Below are positions 19,254-27,966 of a stretch of 64,000 nt of DNA, in pieces (position 1 is the stretch's first letter; every line of letters begins with the position of its first letter). This stretch comes from Anaerolineaceae bacterium (GTDB taxonomy: Bacteria; Chloroflexota; Anaerolineae; Aggregatilineales; Phototrophicaceae), in the NCBI GenBank assembly GCA_020634115.1, contig JACKCH010000010.1, positions 1,006,779-1,070,778 of the forward strand. The letters run 5' to 3'. The notes beneath the pieces are model-generated. The model was not told the origin of the DNA. It made no database searches and worked only from the letters and a program-made list of their open reading frames with translations. The position numbers were made by a program, and so were the translations under genes.

Positions 19254-20912
19254 ATGCAATCAAGACGGTGGAAGCTGGTCGCGCTGCTGGCGATAGTGTT
19301 GGGGGCATCTTTGGTGATGGCGCAGGATGAACCGGAGGCGACCCCGGAGAGTACGCCGACTTCATCAGTATTGGACATGCAAGCGGCTGAGGCGGAGATA
19401 GTCGCACTGTTCCAGGATAGCGCCGTCACCCCGGAGCAGATTATCCGCCGTGTAGATGAACTGGTGGCACAGTACCCCGACAGCGCCGCGATATACCGGG
19501 TACGCGGGGATGTTTACGCTAGTCTGGAGGATTACGAGCAGGCGATTCTGAACTACGACCAGGCGGCCACGCTTGACCCGGCTAACATTTATGCTCTTTA
19601 TGGTCGTGGCTCGGCTTATTATCTTTTAGGCGAGTATGAACAGGCGATTCACAACTATGATGAGGTGATTGCCCTCGACCCAAATCATGCTGACGCTTTA
19701 TATTATCGTGGGATAGCTTATGGAAACCTGGGAGAATATGAGCAGGCGCTGAATGACTTAGATCAGGTGTCTACCCTATACCCGACCTACACGGATGCAA
19801 TCTTCGGACGCGGCGAGGCCCATTATCATTTGGGCGAGTACGAACAGGCGCTTCGTGATCTGGACGAAGCCCTTACCCTTGATCCTGCGAATACTTGGGT
19901 ATTCTATGGTCGCGGATTGGTCTACACTGAACTAGGCGAATATACAAAGGCGATTAGTGATTTTACGGAGGCGATTGCCCTTGATTCTACAAATGCCGCT
20001 GCCTTTTATGATCGTGGTTCGGCCTATTACTTTTTAGGCGAGTACGGGCGGGCAATTAGCGATTATGACCAGACGATCATCCTTGATCCGGCCAATGCTA
20101 TGGTATTCTATGGTCGTGGCCGGGCCTACTACGCCCAAAATGAGTATGAGCAGGCACTCCGCGATTTTGACCAGGCGATTGCCCTTGATCCAGCGAGTGA
20201 ACTTGCCATTTATGGTCGTGGGCGGGTTTACAGCGATTTAGGTCATTATGAAAGGGCGATCCGGGACTTTGATGAGGCGATTGCTCTTAATCCTACAAAT
20301 GCAGACGCCTTCCATGATCGGGGATTGGCGTATTATCTTTTAGGTGAGTATGAGCAGGCAATTCACAACTATGATGAGGCGATTGCTCTCAATTCGACGA
20401 ACGCAGATACCTTCAATAATCGTGGGGTGGCCTACCTGAACTTAGGTGAGTATGAACAGGCAATCAACGATTTTGATCAAGCGATTATTCTTAACCCAGC
20501 AAATACACGCGTCTTCCAAGGTCGTGGGATAGCCTACTTGAGCTTAGGTAATTATGAACAGGCGATCAATGATTTCGATCAAGCGATTGCTCTTGATTCT
20601 ACAAATGCAGATGCCTTCTATAATCGGGGATTGGCTTATGGTAATTCAGGCAAATACAGACAGGCAATCAACGATTTTGATCAAGCGATTGTTCTTAACC
20701 CAACCCATGCCGCTGCCTATTATAGTCGGGGTGGAACCTATTATAATCGGGGACGGCATGAAACAGACCGTACGCTCCAATTGCAGTATTTCCGCCAGAC
20801 GGTGGCTGATTTTGATGAAGCCGAAGCGTTAGGTGTGGTTTTACCGCCGGAAATCCAGGAGATCAGAGACTATTTTGAGTCCTCGCTGCCGACGCCAACG
20901 CCCGGTTCGTAA
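19254..20912 (+). CDS. Secreted tetratricopeptide-repeat protein
   Basis: A signal peptide (RRWKLVALLAIVLGASLVMA, cleavage before QDEPEAT) is followed by an acidic Pro/Thr linker and twelve consecutive 34-residue TPR units. A thirteenth unit carries an insertion near residues 500-530. The consensus is YxRGxAYxxLGEYEQAIxDx, close to 34-residue spacing throughout. TPR arrays bind other proteins; the partner is unknown. The near-identical units make the DNA internally repetitive (19570-20750), a place for recombination or assembly collapse. ATG at 19254 has AGAGGAG seven bases upstream. No catalytic domain is fused. Confidence 0.92.
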   Translation: MQSRRWKLVALLAIVLGASLVMAQDEPEATPESTPTSSVLDMQAAEAEIVALFQDSAVTPEQIIRRVDELVAQYPDSAAIYRVRGDVYASLEDYEQAILNYDQAATLDPANIYALYGRGSAYYLLGEYEQAIHNYDEVIALDPNHADALYYRGIAYGNLGEYEQALNDLDQVSTLYPTYTDAIFGRGEAHYHLGEYEQALRDLDEALTLDPANTWVFYGRGLVYTELGEYTKAISDFTEAIALDSTNAAAFYDRGSAYYFLGEYGRAISDYDQTIILDPANAMVFYGRGRAYYAQNEYEQALRDFDQAIALDPASELAIYGRGRVYSDLGHYERAIRDFDEAIALNPTNADAFHDRGLAYYLLGEYEQAIHNYDEAIALNSTNADTFNNRGVAYLNLGEYEQAINDFDQAIILNPANTRVFQGRGIAYLSLGNYEQAINDFDQAIALDSTNADAFYNRGLAYGNSGKYRQAINDFDQAIVLNPTHAAAYYSRGGTYYNRGRHETDRTLQLQYFRQTVADFDEAEALGVVLPPEIQEIRDYFESSLPTPTPGS

Positions 20913-20921
20913 ACGACGGCC

Positions 20922-21800
20922 TTATGATCGCATTGGGCGGGAAACCAGGGTGAACTCGCTCAGGGAGGTGTTGAGCCGCGTCATCAGCCGCCACCATACC
21001 CCGGCAATGACCGCCTCACGGATTCCGTAGAACAGGCCGACTCGCAGTGCAGCCAGTAGCATTGTTACCCATCCTATGTCCAGGGCGAGGCTGTCGAGCA
21101 GGATGGGGAGCAGTGTGAAGCCGAGCAGTAGAAATGCCGCGTAAACGGCAATTTGCAACAGGAGGAAGGTCAGCAGCGCGAAAATATTGGCGTCCAGCCG
21201 GTTCTGCACGTAGGTGGGGATGAGCATCCCGACCAGGACGCCCTGGACGGTGGATTGCACGTATTCCAGGTACAGCACCGCCAGTACCGTGAGCAAGTTC
21301 ACGAAATTGGTGAACACGTCCAACATGGTCAGGAAGCGTCCGGTGAGGCCGGTGGCGAAGAGAATCGAAAACAGGGCGATTACCGGCGTGAGGACCAGCC
21401 CGACAATCAGTGTGCCGTTGACGGTTGCCCGCAGGCGGCTGAAGTCCCGGTTACGGTACAACGTGCTGGCACACAGCGCCCAACTCGCCTCAATCGCGCC
21501 TCCCGGTGTGAGCGCCAGCAGGGCGTAGGTGTCGTCTTCATGGGAACGGGCAATCGCCGTACTGATGCGCAGTGCACAGTCCAGGCCGTAGGCCACGCCA
21601 AGAATGAGAAGAATCAACGGCATGAGGAGGAGCAGCAGGGTGGGGAGATGGCTGCCGACGCCCAGCACGAGGTTGACAATGGCATTTGCCAGCGTGAAGT
21701 AATGGCGCGGCACGCTGGGGGGCAGCAGCACGATCCGGTGAAACAAGGGGTGTACGCCGGGCGGGTCGAGGAGCGCCCGCCAGACGCGCCGGGTAATCAT
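20922..21800 (-). CDS. Multi-pass membrane protein of unknown family, second of a paralogous pair
   Basis: Start set at ATG 21800 (MITRRVW) because it overlaps the upstream gene's stop as ATGA; the frame extends further but that part is not needed. The 292-residue protein has about eight hydrophobic helices. It shares with its partner an N-terminal cytoplasmic segment, an early pair of helices and the motif DDxYxLxxxTPxG followed by WAxCxxxLxR. This points to duplication. The layout resembles ABC-2-type permease subunits that lack their ATPase, but no diagnostic motif was seen and no ATPase is adjacent. It is convergent with the TPR gene, nine bases from its stop. Confidence 0.75.
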   Translation of the reverse strand: MITRRVWRALLDPPGVHPLFHRIVLLPPSVPRHYFTLANAIVNLVLGVGSHLPTLLLLLMPLILLILGVAYGLDCALRISTAIARSHEDDTYALLALTPGGAIEASWALCASTLYRNRDFSRLRATVNGTLIVGLVLTPVIALFSILFATGLTGRFLTMLDVFTNFVNLLTVLAVLYLEYVQSTVQGVLVGMLIPTYVQNRLDANIFALLTFLLLQIAVYAAFLLLGFTLLPILLDSLALDIGWVTMLLAALRVGLFYGIREAVIAGVWWRLMTRLNTSLSEFTLVSRPMRS

Positions 21801-22657
21801 GAAGCGGAGACTCCGGACTGTGCAAACGGCTGTTCCGGGGAAGAATCGCTTTTCTGGAGCAGCCAGTACCAAAGCAAAACGACGAACCCTTCACGGATAC
21901 CGACAAACAGTGCAACCCGCAGGAGGCTCACCAACAGAATTTGGTCGGAATTTCCGAACAGCCCGTTGACGCCGCTCCCAGCGATCATGAGCGCCAGCAG
22001 GTAACTGACGCACTGTACCAGCAGATAAAATACCCCTGCCGCGAAACGGGCGTCTATCGGGCGATACACGTAGAGCGGCGCGAGCATCCCCGCCAGACAG
22101 CCCAAAACAATAGATTGGATGTGGTCGGCATAGATCACCAGTAGTAGCAGTGAAAAATTGGCGAGGACAGTCATGCTGCGTATGAAGCGCGAGTTTGATG
22201 TGGATTCTTCGGAGAGCGTTATCAATGTCACGATGATGACGAGTGCCAGTATCGTGCCAAGCAGCAGTTGAATCAGCCGGTGAATCCGGTCAAAGCGACT
22301 GCTGCGGTGCAGGATGCCGGTGCAAACCGCCCAATGGACGCCGAGTTTGCCGGGCGGCGTGGCGCTGATGAGCGTATACTGATCGTCTGCGCGCACACGC
22401 GCAATCCGTCCGCTGATGCTGACGACCCAGGCGAGGGTATAGGCGGTGCTGTTGATGACCAGGAACAAGCCCAGGCCGATGAGGATGATCCCCACCGGCG
22501 AGAGCATGGAAATACACAGCATGAATCCACATAGCAATTGCAGCCCCGGCCCGAATGGAGGATAGGCGATTCGTGCCCGTTCTTTCAGCACCCGCCGTGC
22601 CAGGGGGTGGGGGGATGCCGGGTTTCGCAGTTGCCGCCAGATTGTCCGTGAGGTCAT
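21797..22657 (-). CDS. Multi-pass membrane protein of unknown family, first of a paralogous pair
   Basis: A 286-residue protein with about eight hydrophobic helices and a short charged N-terminus (MTSRTIWRQLRNP). It carries ADDQYTLISATPPGKL and HWAVCTGILHR, matching the DDTYALLALTPGGAI and WALCASTLYR segments of the following gene. The two are coupled by an ATGA overlap and probably form a heteromeric membrane complex (inference). The start ATG at 22657 has only a weak ribosome-binding site. It is 24 bases downstream of fabG on the same strand, so all three may be one transcript. Confidence 0.75.
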   Translation of the reverse strand: MTSRTIWRQLRNPASPHPLARRVLKERARIAYPPFGPGLQLLCGFMLCISMLSPVGIILIGLGLFLVINSTAYTLAWVVSISGRIARVRADDQYTLISATPPGKLGVHWAVCTGILHRSSRFDRIHRLIQLLLGTILALVIIVTLITLSEESTSNSRFIRSMTVLANFSLLLLVIYADHIQSIVLGCLAGMLAPLYVYRPIDARFAAGVFYLLVQCVSYLLALMIAGSGVNGLFGNSDQILLVSLLRVALFVGIREGFVVLLWYWLLQKSDSSPEQPFAQSGVSAS

Positions 22658-22681
22658 GGTAGTAACTGACCGCCAACCCGC

Positions 22682-23428
22682 CTACATAATCATGCCGCCA
22701 TCCACGTTCAACACCTGCCCGGTGATGCAGGCGGCCTCGTCGGAAGCCAGGAATGCCACTGCATAGGCGACTTCTTCAATCGTCGCCCAACGCCCCAGCG
22801 GAATCAGCGGAATCATCTGGTTAATCAGGTCTTCCGGCAGGTCTTTGGTGAGATCGGTGAGGACGAACCCGGGCGCAACCGCGTTCACGGTGATATTACG
22901 TGTCCCGACTTCCCGCGCGAGGGCTTTGGTCAGGCCGATAATCCCGGCTTTGCTGGCGCTGTAGTTGGTCTGCCCGGCCTGGCCGCTGACGCCGCTGACG
23001 CTGGTGATGTTGATGACGCGCCCGTAGCGTTTACGCATCATGCCGCGTACCGCCGCTTTGGAGCAGAGCCAGGCGCTGCGCAGATTGGTATTGAGGACGG
23101 TGTCGAAGTCATCGGCCTTCATCATCATAATCACGTTATCGCGGGTGGTTCCAGCGTTGTTGACCAGGATGTCTACCTTGCCGTAGGCATCTACCGCCGC
23201 TTTGAGAAGGGCGTTCGCGCCGTCCTCGGTGCTGACATCCGCCTGGAAAGCCATTGCGGTTCCCCCGGCCTCGGTGATAGCGGCGAGGACTTCGTTGGCG
23301 GCGTCCGGGCTGCTGTGGTAGTTGATGACAACGGACGCGCCGCGTTTCGCTAGTTCGATTGCGATCCCCCTCCCGATTCCCCGGCTGGCTCCGGTGACGA
23401 CGGCGACTTTTTCCTGTAAAGTGGTCAT
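22682..23428 (-). CDS. fabG: 3-oxoacyl-[acyl-carrier-protein] reductase
   Basis: Classical short-chain dehydrogenase of 248 residues that reduces 3-oxoacyl-ACP with NADPH in fatty-acid elongation. It has the cofactor motif TGASRGIG at 12-19, NNAG, the catalytic Ser in ITSVSG and the YxxxK pair in NYSASKAG. It ends in the family's typical ITGQVLNVDGGMIM. The start is placed at 23428 because GGGAGGGGAAA lies just upstream; the longer frame to 23461 has no such site. No other fatty-acid gene is nearby, so a role on another 3-hydroxyacyl substrate cannot be excluded. Confidence 0.93.
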   Translation of the reverse strand: MTTLQEKVAVVTGASRGIGRGIAIELAKRGASVVINYHSSPDAANEVLAAITEAGGTAMAFQADVSTEDGANALLKAAVDAYGKVDILVNNAGTTRDNVIMMMKADDFDTVLNTNLRSAWLCSKAAVRGMMRKRYGRVINITSVSGVSGQAGQTNYSASKAGIIGLTKALAREVGTRNITVNAVAPGFVLTDLTKDLPEDLINQMIPLIPLGRWATIEEVAYAVAFLASDEAACITGQVLNVDGGMIM

Positions 23429-23520
23429 GGGATTTCCCCTCCCTCGTGTCTGATACATCACATAATACTTTTAAAACCCGTATTTCGTTCTCTGGCAGCG
23501 CGGTGATTCGACGCGCGGAC

Positions 23521-23574
23521 GCAATGTATTGCGCCCCTACAAATCCCTCATTTCAGGGGGATTCGGTAGGGGCG
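23521..23574. repeat. Dispersed palindromic repeat, CGCCCCTAC...GTAGGGGCG
   Basis: CGCAATGTATTGCG is followed by CGCCCCTAC (23532-23540), a nested CCCT/AGGG stem, and GTAGGGGCG at 23566-23574. About 44 bases of it recur with five differences at 55810-55853. It lies between fabG and the lipoprotein gene. Confidence 0.65.
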
Positions 23575-23587
23575 ACCCGGTAGCTAG

Positions 23588-23611
23588 GGGGAGCGCACAT
23601 TGGCGCTCCCC
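23588..23611. repeat. Perfect hairpin GGGGAGCGC/GCGCTCCCC
   Basis: Nine-base arms surround the loop ACATTG, 34 bases beyond the stop of the SH3b/CARDB lipoprotein gene on the minus strand. No T-run follows on either strand, so it may be a weak terminator or another member of the TAGGGG-type palindrome family. Confidence 0.5.
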
Positions 23612-23644
23612 TATATTCTCCATCTTGGTGAAGCACCAGGGTCA

Positions 23645-24925
23645 TTACGGGCAACCGGCCTTATCCAGAACGTAGGTGGTTTCGTAGACATTGTCGCCTT
23701 CGTTGGTTTCCGCCACCGCATTGCCTGAATCAATGGTAATCACGATCTTGTGCGCTTCGGCGTAGTTGACACCTACCGTAATCGGTACAACTGCTTCTCC
23801 CGTGTTTTCGCCCGGCTGCAAGATGCCGAAACCGGGGGCGGGCGCATCCACCAACACCGCGCCGGAAGAAACCAGGATGTCCCGAACACTGACCGAACCG
23901 CCAGCGTTGGTCGCCGTCGTGCCGTTGTTGGTGATCGTAAATTTAATCGTGGCGGTCTCGTTGCAGCGCAGCGGGTGCGGGCTGACCGATGGCGACCCCG
24001 CAAACGTGAGGTTGGCGCTGGTGACGGGGGTAGGCGTAACCGGAACGGGTGTTGGTGGTACAGGCGTTAGCGTTGGAATCGGCGGGCCAGCGTCTACCGG
24101 GATGCGCGATGTATCGCCGGAGACAGTAATCAGTTGTGCGAATACCCAGCCATCGCTGTTATAGTAGCGAATCTTGTACCAGTCTCCCGCCGGGGTCACA
24201 CCCAGGACATCCGCTGTTGCGCCCGCCGCGAAACTGCCAATGGGCGGGTTAAACAGGGTGCTAGGGCCGCTGCGGACATTCGCGCCCTGGTTAAAGGTGG
24301 CAATGGGATTGCTGGGCGTACTGGTGGGCGGGACAGCCGTTGGTTCGGGCGGATTCGTCGGCTGCGGCGGTGTGGTGGGCTGGGGCAGGTTGGCCTGTCC
24401 CCCGGTGTCAGCCGTGGGCTGTACGCCACCGGTGCCGGTGGTGGGCTGGGTATTCGTGACCGGAGTCGCGGACGCGGGCTGAACCTGGGCGCCCTGGGCG
24501 ACCACATTGATGTTGACGGTAGCCGGTGCGCTGCTGCTGCCATCGGCACGGAAGGCCGTCACCGCGATGACGTGCTGGCCGTTCCCGACTGCGGGCCAGG
24601 ACTGTGTGATACTGAAGGCCGCCGCGCCGGCTGTGTTAGGGGAGGTCAGGGTCGCCACAATCGTGTTATCCACCACAACCTCAACGCGGTTGATGTCCGC
24701 CCCGGCGTTGGTGATTTGCGCCTGAATGTTGACCGTCACCCCTTCCAGAAAGGTGGAATTGGGCAGCGGCGCAGCTATCCGCACCACCGGCGCACCAGTG
24801 ATCTGTACGGTGGTCGGGCCGCTGTTATCCGAAGTGGTCAGTAGGTTACAGGCCGCCAGCACTGGAATGAGCAGCGCCCATACCAGGATCATCAGGCGGC
24901 GTGGTCTATGCACTCGCCATGCCAT
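23645..24925 (-). CDS. SH3b and CARDB domain lipoprotein
   Basis: Residues 1-26 form a lipoprotein signal ending in lipobox LAAC. A first Ig-like/cadherin-like domain (about 45-145: VRIAAPLPNSTFLEG) is followed by a Pro/Thr-rich linker. Then comes a bacterial SH3 domain (about 210-270: ANVRSGPSTLFNPPIGSFAA), a second Pro/Thr linker and a C-terminal CARDB-type beta-sandwich (about 310-425: TNNGTTATNAGGSVSVRD). Such proteins bind cell-wall or surface ligands; no enzyme domain is present. ATG at 24925 has AGGAG nine bases upstream. It stands as a single gene between fabG and priA. Confidence 0.88.
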   Translation of the reverse strand: MAWRVHRPRRLMILVWALLIPVLAACNLLTTSDNSGPTTVQITGAPVVRIAAPLPNSTFLEGVTVNIQAQITNAGADINRVEVVVDNTIVATLTSPNTAGAAAFSITQSWPAVGNGQHVIAVTAFRADGSSSAPATVNINVVAQGAQVQPASATPVTNTQPTTGTGGVQPTADTGGQANLPQPTTPPQPTNPPEPTAVPPTSTPSNPIATFNQGANVRSGPSTLFNPPIGSFAAGATADVLGVTPAGDWYKIRYYNSDGWVFAQLITVSGDTSRIPVDAGPPIPTLTPVPPTPVPVTPTPVTSANLTFAGSPSVSPHPLRCNETATIKFTITNNGTTATNAGGSVSVRDILVSSGAVLVDAPAPGFGILQPGENTGEAVVPITVGVNYAEAHKIVITIDSGNAVAETNEGDNVYETTYVLDKAGCP

Positions 24926-25052
24926 AGGTTCTTACTCCTGCCGTTATTTTGTAATTCCAGCCCTTAAATCTAGCGCATTCCGGGGGATTATGCGAGAGGC
25001 GTTCCGGTCTTTCCCGTTGATAGTGGGGGATTCGTGGGGTGGCGGACGGACA

Positions 25053-25067
25053 GGGCAGGCCCTGCCC
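25053..25067. repeat. Palindrome abutting the priA stop codon
   Basis: GGGCAGG and CCTGCCC flank a central C, directly next to CTAC, whose CTA is the priA stop on the minus strand. It fits the CCCCTAC-type repeat family. Confidence 0.5.
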
Positions 25068-27818
25068 CTACAATACCTCTACCGGGTCAATATCCACATA
25101 CCAGCCGCGCGGGATGTCTATCCCCTGGAAGGCCGCTGCCGGGTTTGGCCCGCGCAGGAACAGATGCCAGTGATACACGTCGTTAATCCGGTTGAAGAAA
25201 CACGGTGCGGGGCCGATCATCTCCGTGCCGGTCATGTCGAGTTTGGCGATCCGGCCTTGCAAGATTGTGGCGCAGCGTTCAGCCTCGGATTTGGCCTGCG
25301 CGTCGCTGGGGAAGCGGAACAATACGCGAATCAGGGAGCGAAACGGCGGGTAGCCCATATCACGCCTATAGGCGATTTCCCGCCCGTAGAAGGTGTTGTA
25401 GTCGTGCGCTGAGGCGGCGGCGACAGCGTAATGCCCTGGCTGGTAGGTTTGCAGGACGACCTTCCCGCCGCGTAAGCCGCGGCCAGCCCGCCCGGCGACC
25501 TGGGTCAACAACTGGAACACCCGCTCCCCGGCGCGGAAGTCCGGCAGCGCCAGCCCCATATCGGCGGAAACGACTCCGACCAGCGTCACCAGGGGCAAGT
25601 CCAGTCCTTTAGCGACCATCTGTGTCCCGATCAACACATCTGCGCCGCGTTCCATGAAACGTTGTAAGTAGGCTTCGTGCGCCGCCGCATTAGTGGCGGT
25701 GTCCGCGTCCCAGCGCAGCACACGCACTCCGGGGAACATTTCGGTGATGGCCTGCTCGACCTGCTGCGTCCCCGCGCCGAAAAATTTGATGCGCTTCGAG
25801 CCGCACTGCGGGCAGATGGACGGGGGCGGAGTCTGGTAATCACAGCGGTGACAGTGCAGCGCCGTGTCGTGGCGGTGGTAGGTGAGGGGGGTATCGCAGC
25901 GCGGGCAAGTCGCCACGTAGCCACAGTCCCGGCAAAAGACATAGGTGGATGTGCCGCGCCGGTTGAGGTAGAGAATCGCCTGTTCACGCTTCGCCAGCAC
26001 GTCGCCCAACGCGGTTTGCAGCGCCCGGCTGAAAATGCTGGTATTCCCCGCCCGCAGTTCGTCGCGCATGTCCACGACATCCACTGGCGGCAGGTCAATC
26101 ATGAGGGCGTCGCTGGCGTCCGTCGGGTGGTAGCGGGCGGCTACGCCCTCCCGTTCGGACTGCTCTAAAATGCGCTCGCGGTGGCCCATGATGCGCGAGG
26201 GCAGGCGGATCAACTGCATATCTTCCCAGATGGCGCGGTGCATGGTTTCCACGTCGGGCGTGGCGCTGCCCAACAGCAGGACGCCGTGATTCTGGCGCAT
26301 CATCTCCTCGGCGGCAGCGCGGGCGTGGTAATACGGCATCCCAATCGGCGGCGACTGCTTGTAACTGTGGTCGTGTTCTTCGTCCAGAATCACCAGCCCG
26401 ACATCCGGCAGCGGCGTAAACAGCGCCGAACGCGCCCCGACGACCACCGAAATCAGCCCTTCACGCGCCCGCCGCCAGGTATCATAGCGTTCGCCGTCGC
26501 TCAGGCCACTGTGGACAACCGCCACCTGACCGGGGAATCGCGCCGCCACCCGTCGTACCGTCTGGGGGGTCAGCGCGATTTCCGGCACGAGGAAAATAGC
26601 CTGTCTGCCCTGCGCCAGTGTGAGTTCAATTGCCCGCAAGTAAATTTCGGTTTTGCCGCTGCCGGTGACGCCGTGCAGCAGGAAATAGTTGGGGTTTTTG
26701 CCCGGCTCGACGTGCGGCACGTCCTCCCACATCCACCCTTTGATCGCAGCGCTGACCTGCTCCCAGGCGGCGGCCTGTTCCGGGGTGAGGGGTGGGGCGA
26801 CGGTGGGGACGAAATCACGTTCGGCCAGCGAGTCGCGCCACGTTTGCTTTTCCGCCAGGAAGATCAGGCCATCCTCTTCCAACTGTTTGAGGTCGTTGAG
26901 GGTCGCGCCGGTCTGGGCGTCAATCCAACTGACATCAATCGGCTCGGATTCGCGGGCTAACACCTGGAGAATGTGCAGCTGCTTATGCCCGTCGCGCAGG
27001 TCAAGCAGCGTCTCCGGCACGGCCTCACGCGGAACCGCCAGCGAGACGGTGTGCGGGCGGGTATCGCGGTGAATCGTCACCAGCCCGGCTGCGGCCAGTT
27101 TATCGAGCGGCCCCCGGCTGGCTTCGGCGGTATCGAGGACGATGGCGACGGTGGGGCGGTCAGCGGGCAGGGCGGCCAGTACTTCCAGAATATCGGCCTG
27201 GCGGGAATCGCGTCCCAGGTGGCGGGCGACGTGCGGAATCTGATTGGGGTGGATGGCTAACCCGGCGGTCTGGATGAGTTTGGGGCGGGTGCGCGGCGCG
27301 GCTAACACCCGTTCAATGGTGACAACGCCCGCTTTCGCCAGGCGTTCGAGCGCCTTGTGCCAGTCCTCCTCTCCGCCCATTGAACGGTGAATCTGGCGTC
27401 CGGTGAGCATCCCGCGCCGTTGCAGCAGGTGGATGAGTTTTTGCTCGGTCAGGTCGTCGCGGTGGGAGTCGGCTACCAGCGTTACCTGCATGTCACGCTG
27501 GCCGGTGAAGCCGGGCGGCAGGAACAGCCACACACAGTCCCCCGGCGGGGCGAAGGTCGTTGCGCTCAACCAGCGGGCGAGGCTGATCTGCTGCGGAGTC
27601 AGCACCGGGCGCGGGTCGAGCCGTTCGCGGATGGGTTTGGTGGTCTGAATCGGGCTGGTGTCGTGCAGCGCCAACACCACGCCAAACTGCTGCGCCGTGC
27701 CAAAGGCAACCTGCACCAGGTGTCCGGGGGCGATCAGGCCTTCCAGGTGGGGGGGGATGTGGTAATCAAAGGTGGCGCGTACCGGCGCGTTGATGGCGAC
27801 TTCTGCATAGGTGGTCAT
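25068..27818 (-). CDS. priA: Primosomal protein N' (replication restart helicase)
   Basis: A 916-residue superfamily-2 DNA helicase that recognises stalled forks and reloads the replicative helicase. An N-terminal DNA-binding domain (VRATFDYHIPPHLEGLIAPG) and winged-helix region precede the helicase core. Walker A is GVTGSGKTE with Lys389, the DEAH-type box is LDEEHDHSY, and GSATPDVET marks a later motif. The family-specific zinc-binding insertion has eight cysteines in CRDCG, CPRC, CHRC and CPQCGS. The C-terminal helicase lobe contains LIGTQMVAKGLDLP and QVAGRAGR. The protein is somewhat longer than many PriA, with the extra length in the region around residues 130-330. Upstream Shine-Dalgarno is weak. 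Confidence 0.96.
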   Translation of the reverse strand: MTTYAEVAINAPVRATFDYHIPPHLEGLIAPGHLVQVAFGTAQQFGVVLALHDTSPIQTTKPIRERLDPRPVLTPQQISLARWLSATTFAPPGDCVWLFLPPGFTGQRDMQVTLVADSHRDDLTEQKLIHLLQRRGMLTGRQIHRSMGGEEDWHKALERLAKAGVVTIERVLAAPRTRPKLIQTAGLAIHPNQIPHVARHLGRDSRQADILEVLAALPADRPTVAIVLDTAEASRGPLDKLAAAGLVTIHRDTRPHTVSLAVPREAVPETLLDLRDGHKQLHILQVLARESEPIDVSWIDAQTGATLNDLKQLEEDGLIFLAEKQTWRDSLAERDFVPTVAPPLTPEQAAAWEQVSAAIKGWMWEDVPHVEPGKNPNYFLLHGVTGSGKTEIYLRAIELTLAQGRQAIFLVPEIALTPQTVRRVAARFPGQVAVVHSGLSDGERYDTWRRAREGLISVVVGARSALFTPLPDVGLVILDEEHDHSYKQSPPIGMPYYHARAAAEEMMRQNHGVLLLGSATPDVETMHRAIWEDMQLIRLPSRIMGHRERILEQSEREGVAARYHPTDASDALMIDLPPVDVVDMRDELRAGNTSIFSRALQTALGDVLAKREQAILYLNRRGTSTYVFCRDCGYVATCPRCDTPLTYHRHDTALHCHRCDYQTPPPSICPQCGSKRIKFFGAGTQQVEQAITEMFPGVRVLRWDADTATNAAAHEAYLQRFMERGADVLIGTQMVAKGLDLPLVTLVGVVSADMGLALPDFRAGERVFQLLTQVAGRAGRGLRGGKVVLQTYQPGHYAVAAASAHDYNTFYGREIAYRRDMGYPPFRSLIRVLFRFPSDAQAKSEAERCATILQGRIAKLDMTGTEMIGPAPCFFNRINDVYHWHLFLRGPNPAAAFQGIDIPRGWYVDIDPVEVL

Positions 27819-27867
27819 GCTTCGAGTCTAGCATAGAATCGGGGTGAAAACTGCGGAAAAGCTGAAA

Positions 27868-27966
27868 CCCTCACCCCCGGCCCCTCTCCCTCAGGGCGAG
27901 GGGAGAAAAACGGTCTCTCCGTGTGCCAAGTCCTTCTCCCTGAGGGAGAAGGATTTAGGATGAGGG
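27868..27966. repeat. MITE-like dispersed inverted repeat overlapping the NACHT gene end
   Basis: A 29-base left arm at 27868-27896 starts CCCTCACCCCC and ends TCCCTCAGGG. It is imperfectly complementary to the right arm at 27938-27966, which starts CCCTGAGGGAGAA and ends GGATGAGGG. The last codons and stop of the NACHT gene lie in the right arm. The CCCTCACCCCCGGCCCCTCTCCC pattern is a commonly seen intergenic repeat type in bacterial genomes. No transposase is present. Confidence 0.65.

Noticed and set aside
19570..20750. DNA repeats in the TPR gene
   Set aside because: Explained by the 34-residue protein repeat; not an independent element.
21153..22004. Plus-strand frame of 283 codons
   Set aside because: Antisense to the two membrane-protein genes, which have paired motifs and an ATGA coupling. 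The Gln/Arg-rich translation is typical of a complement of a membrane gene.
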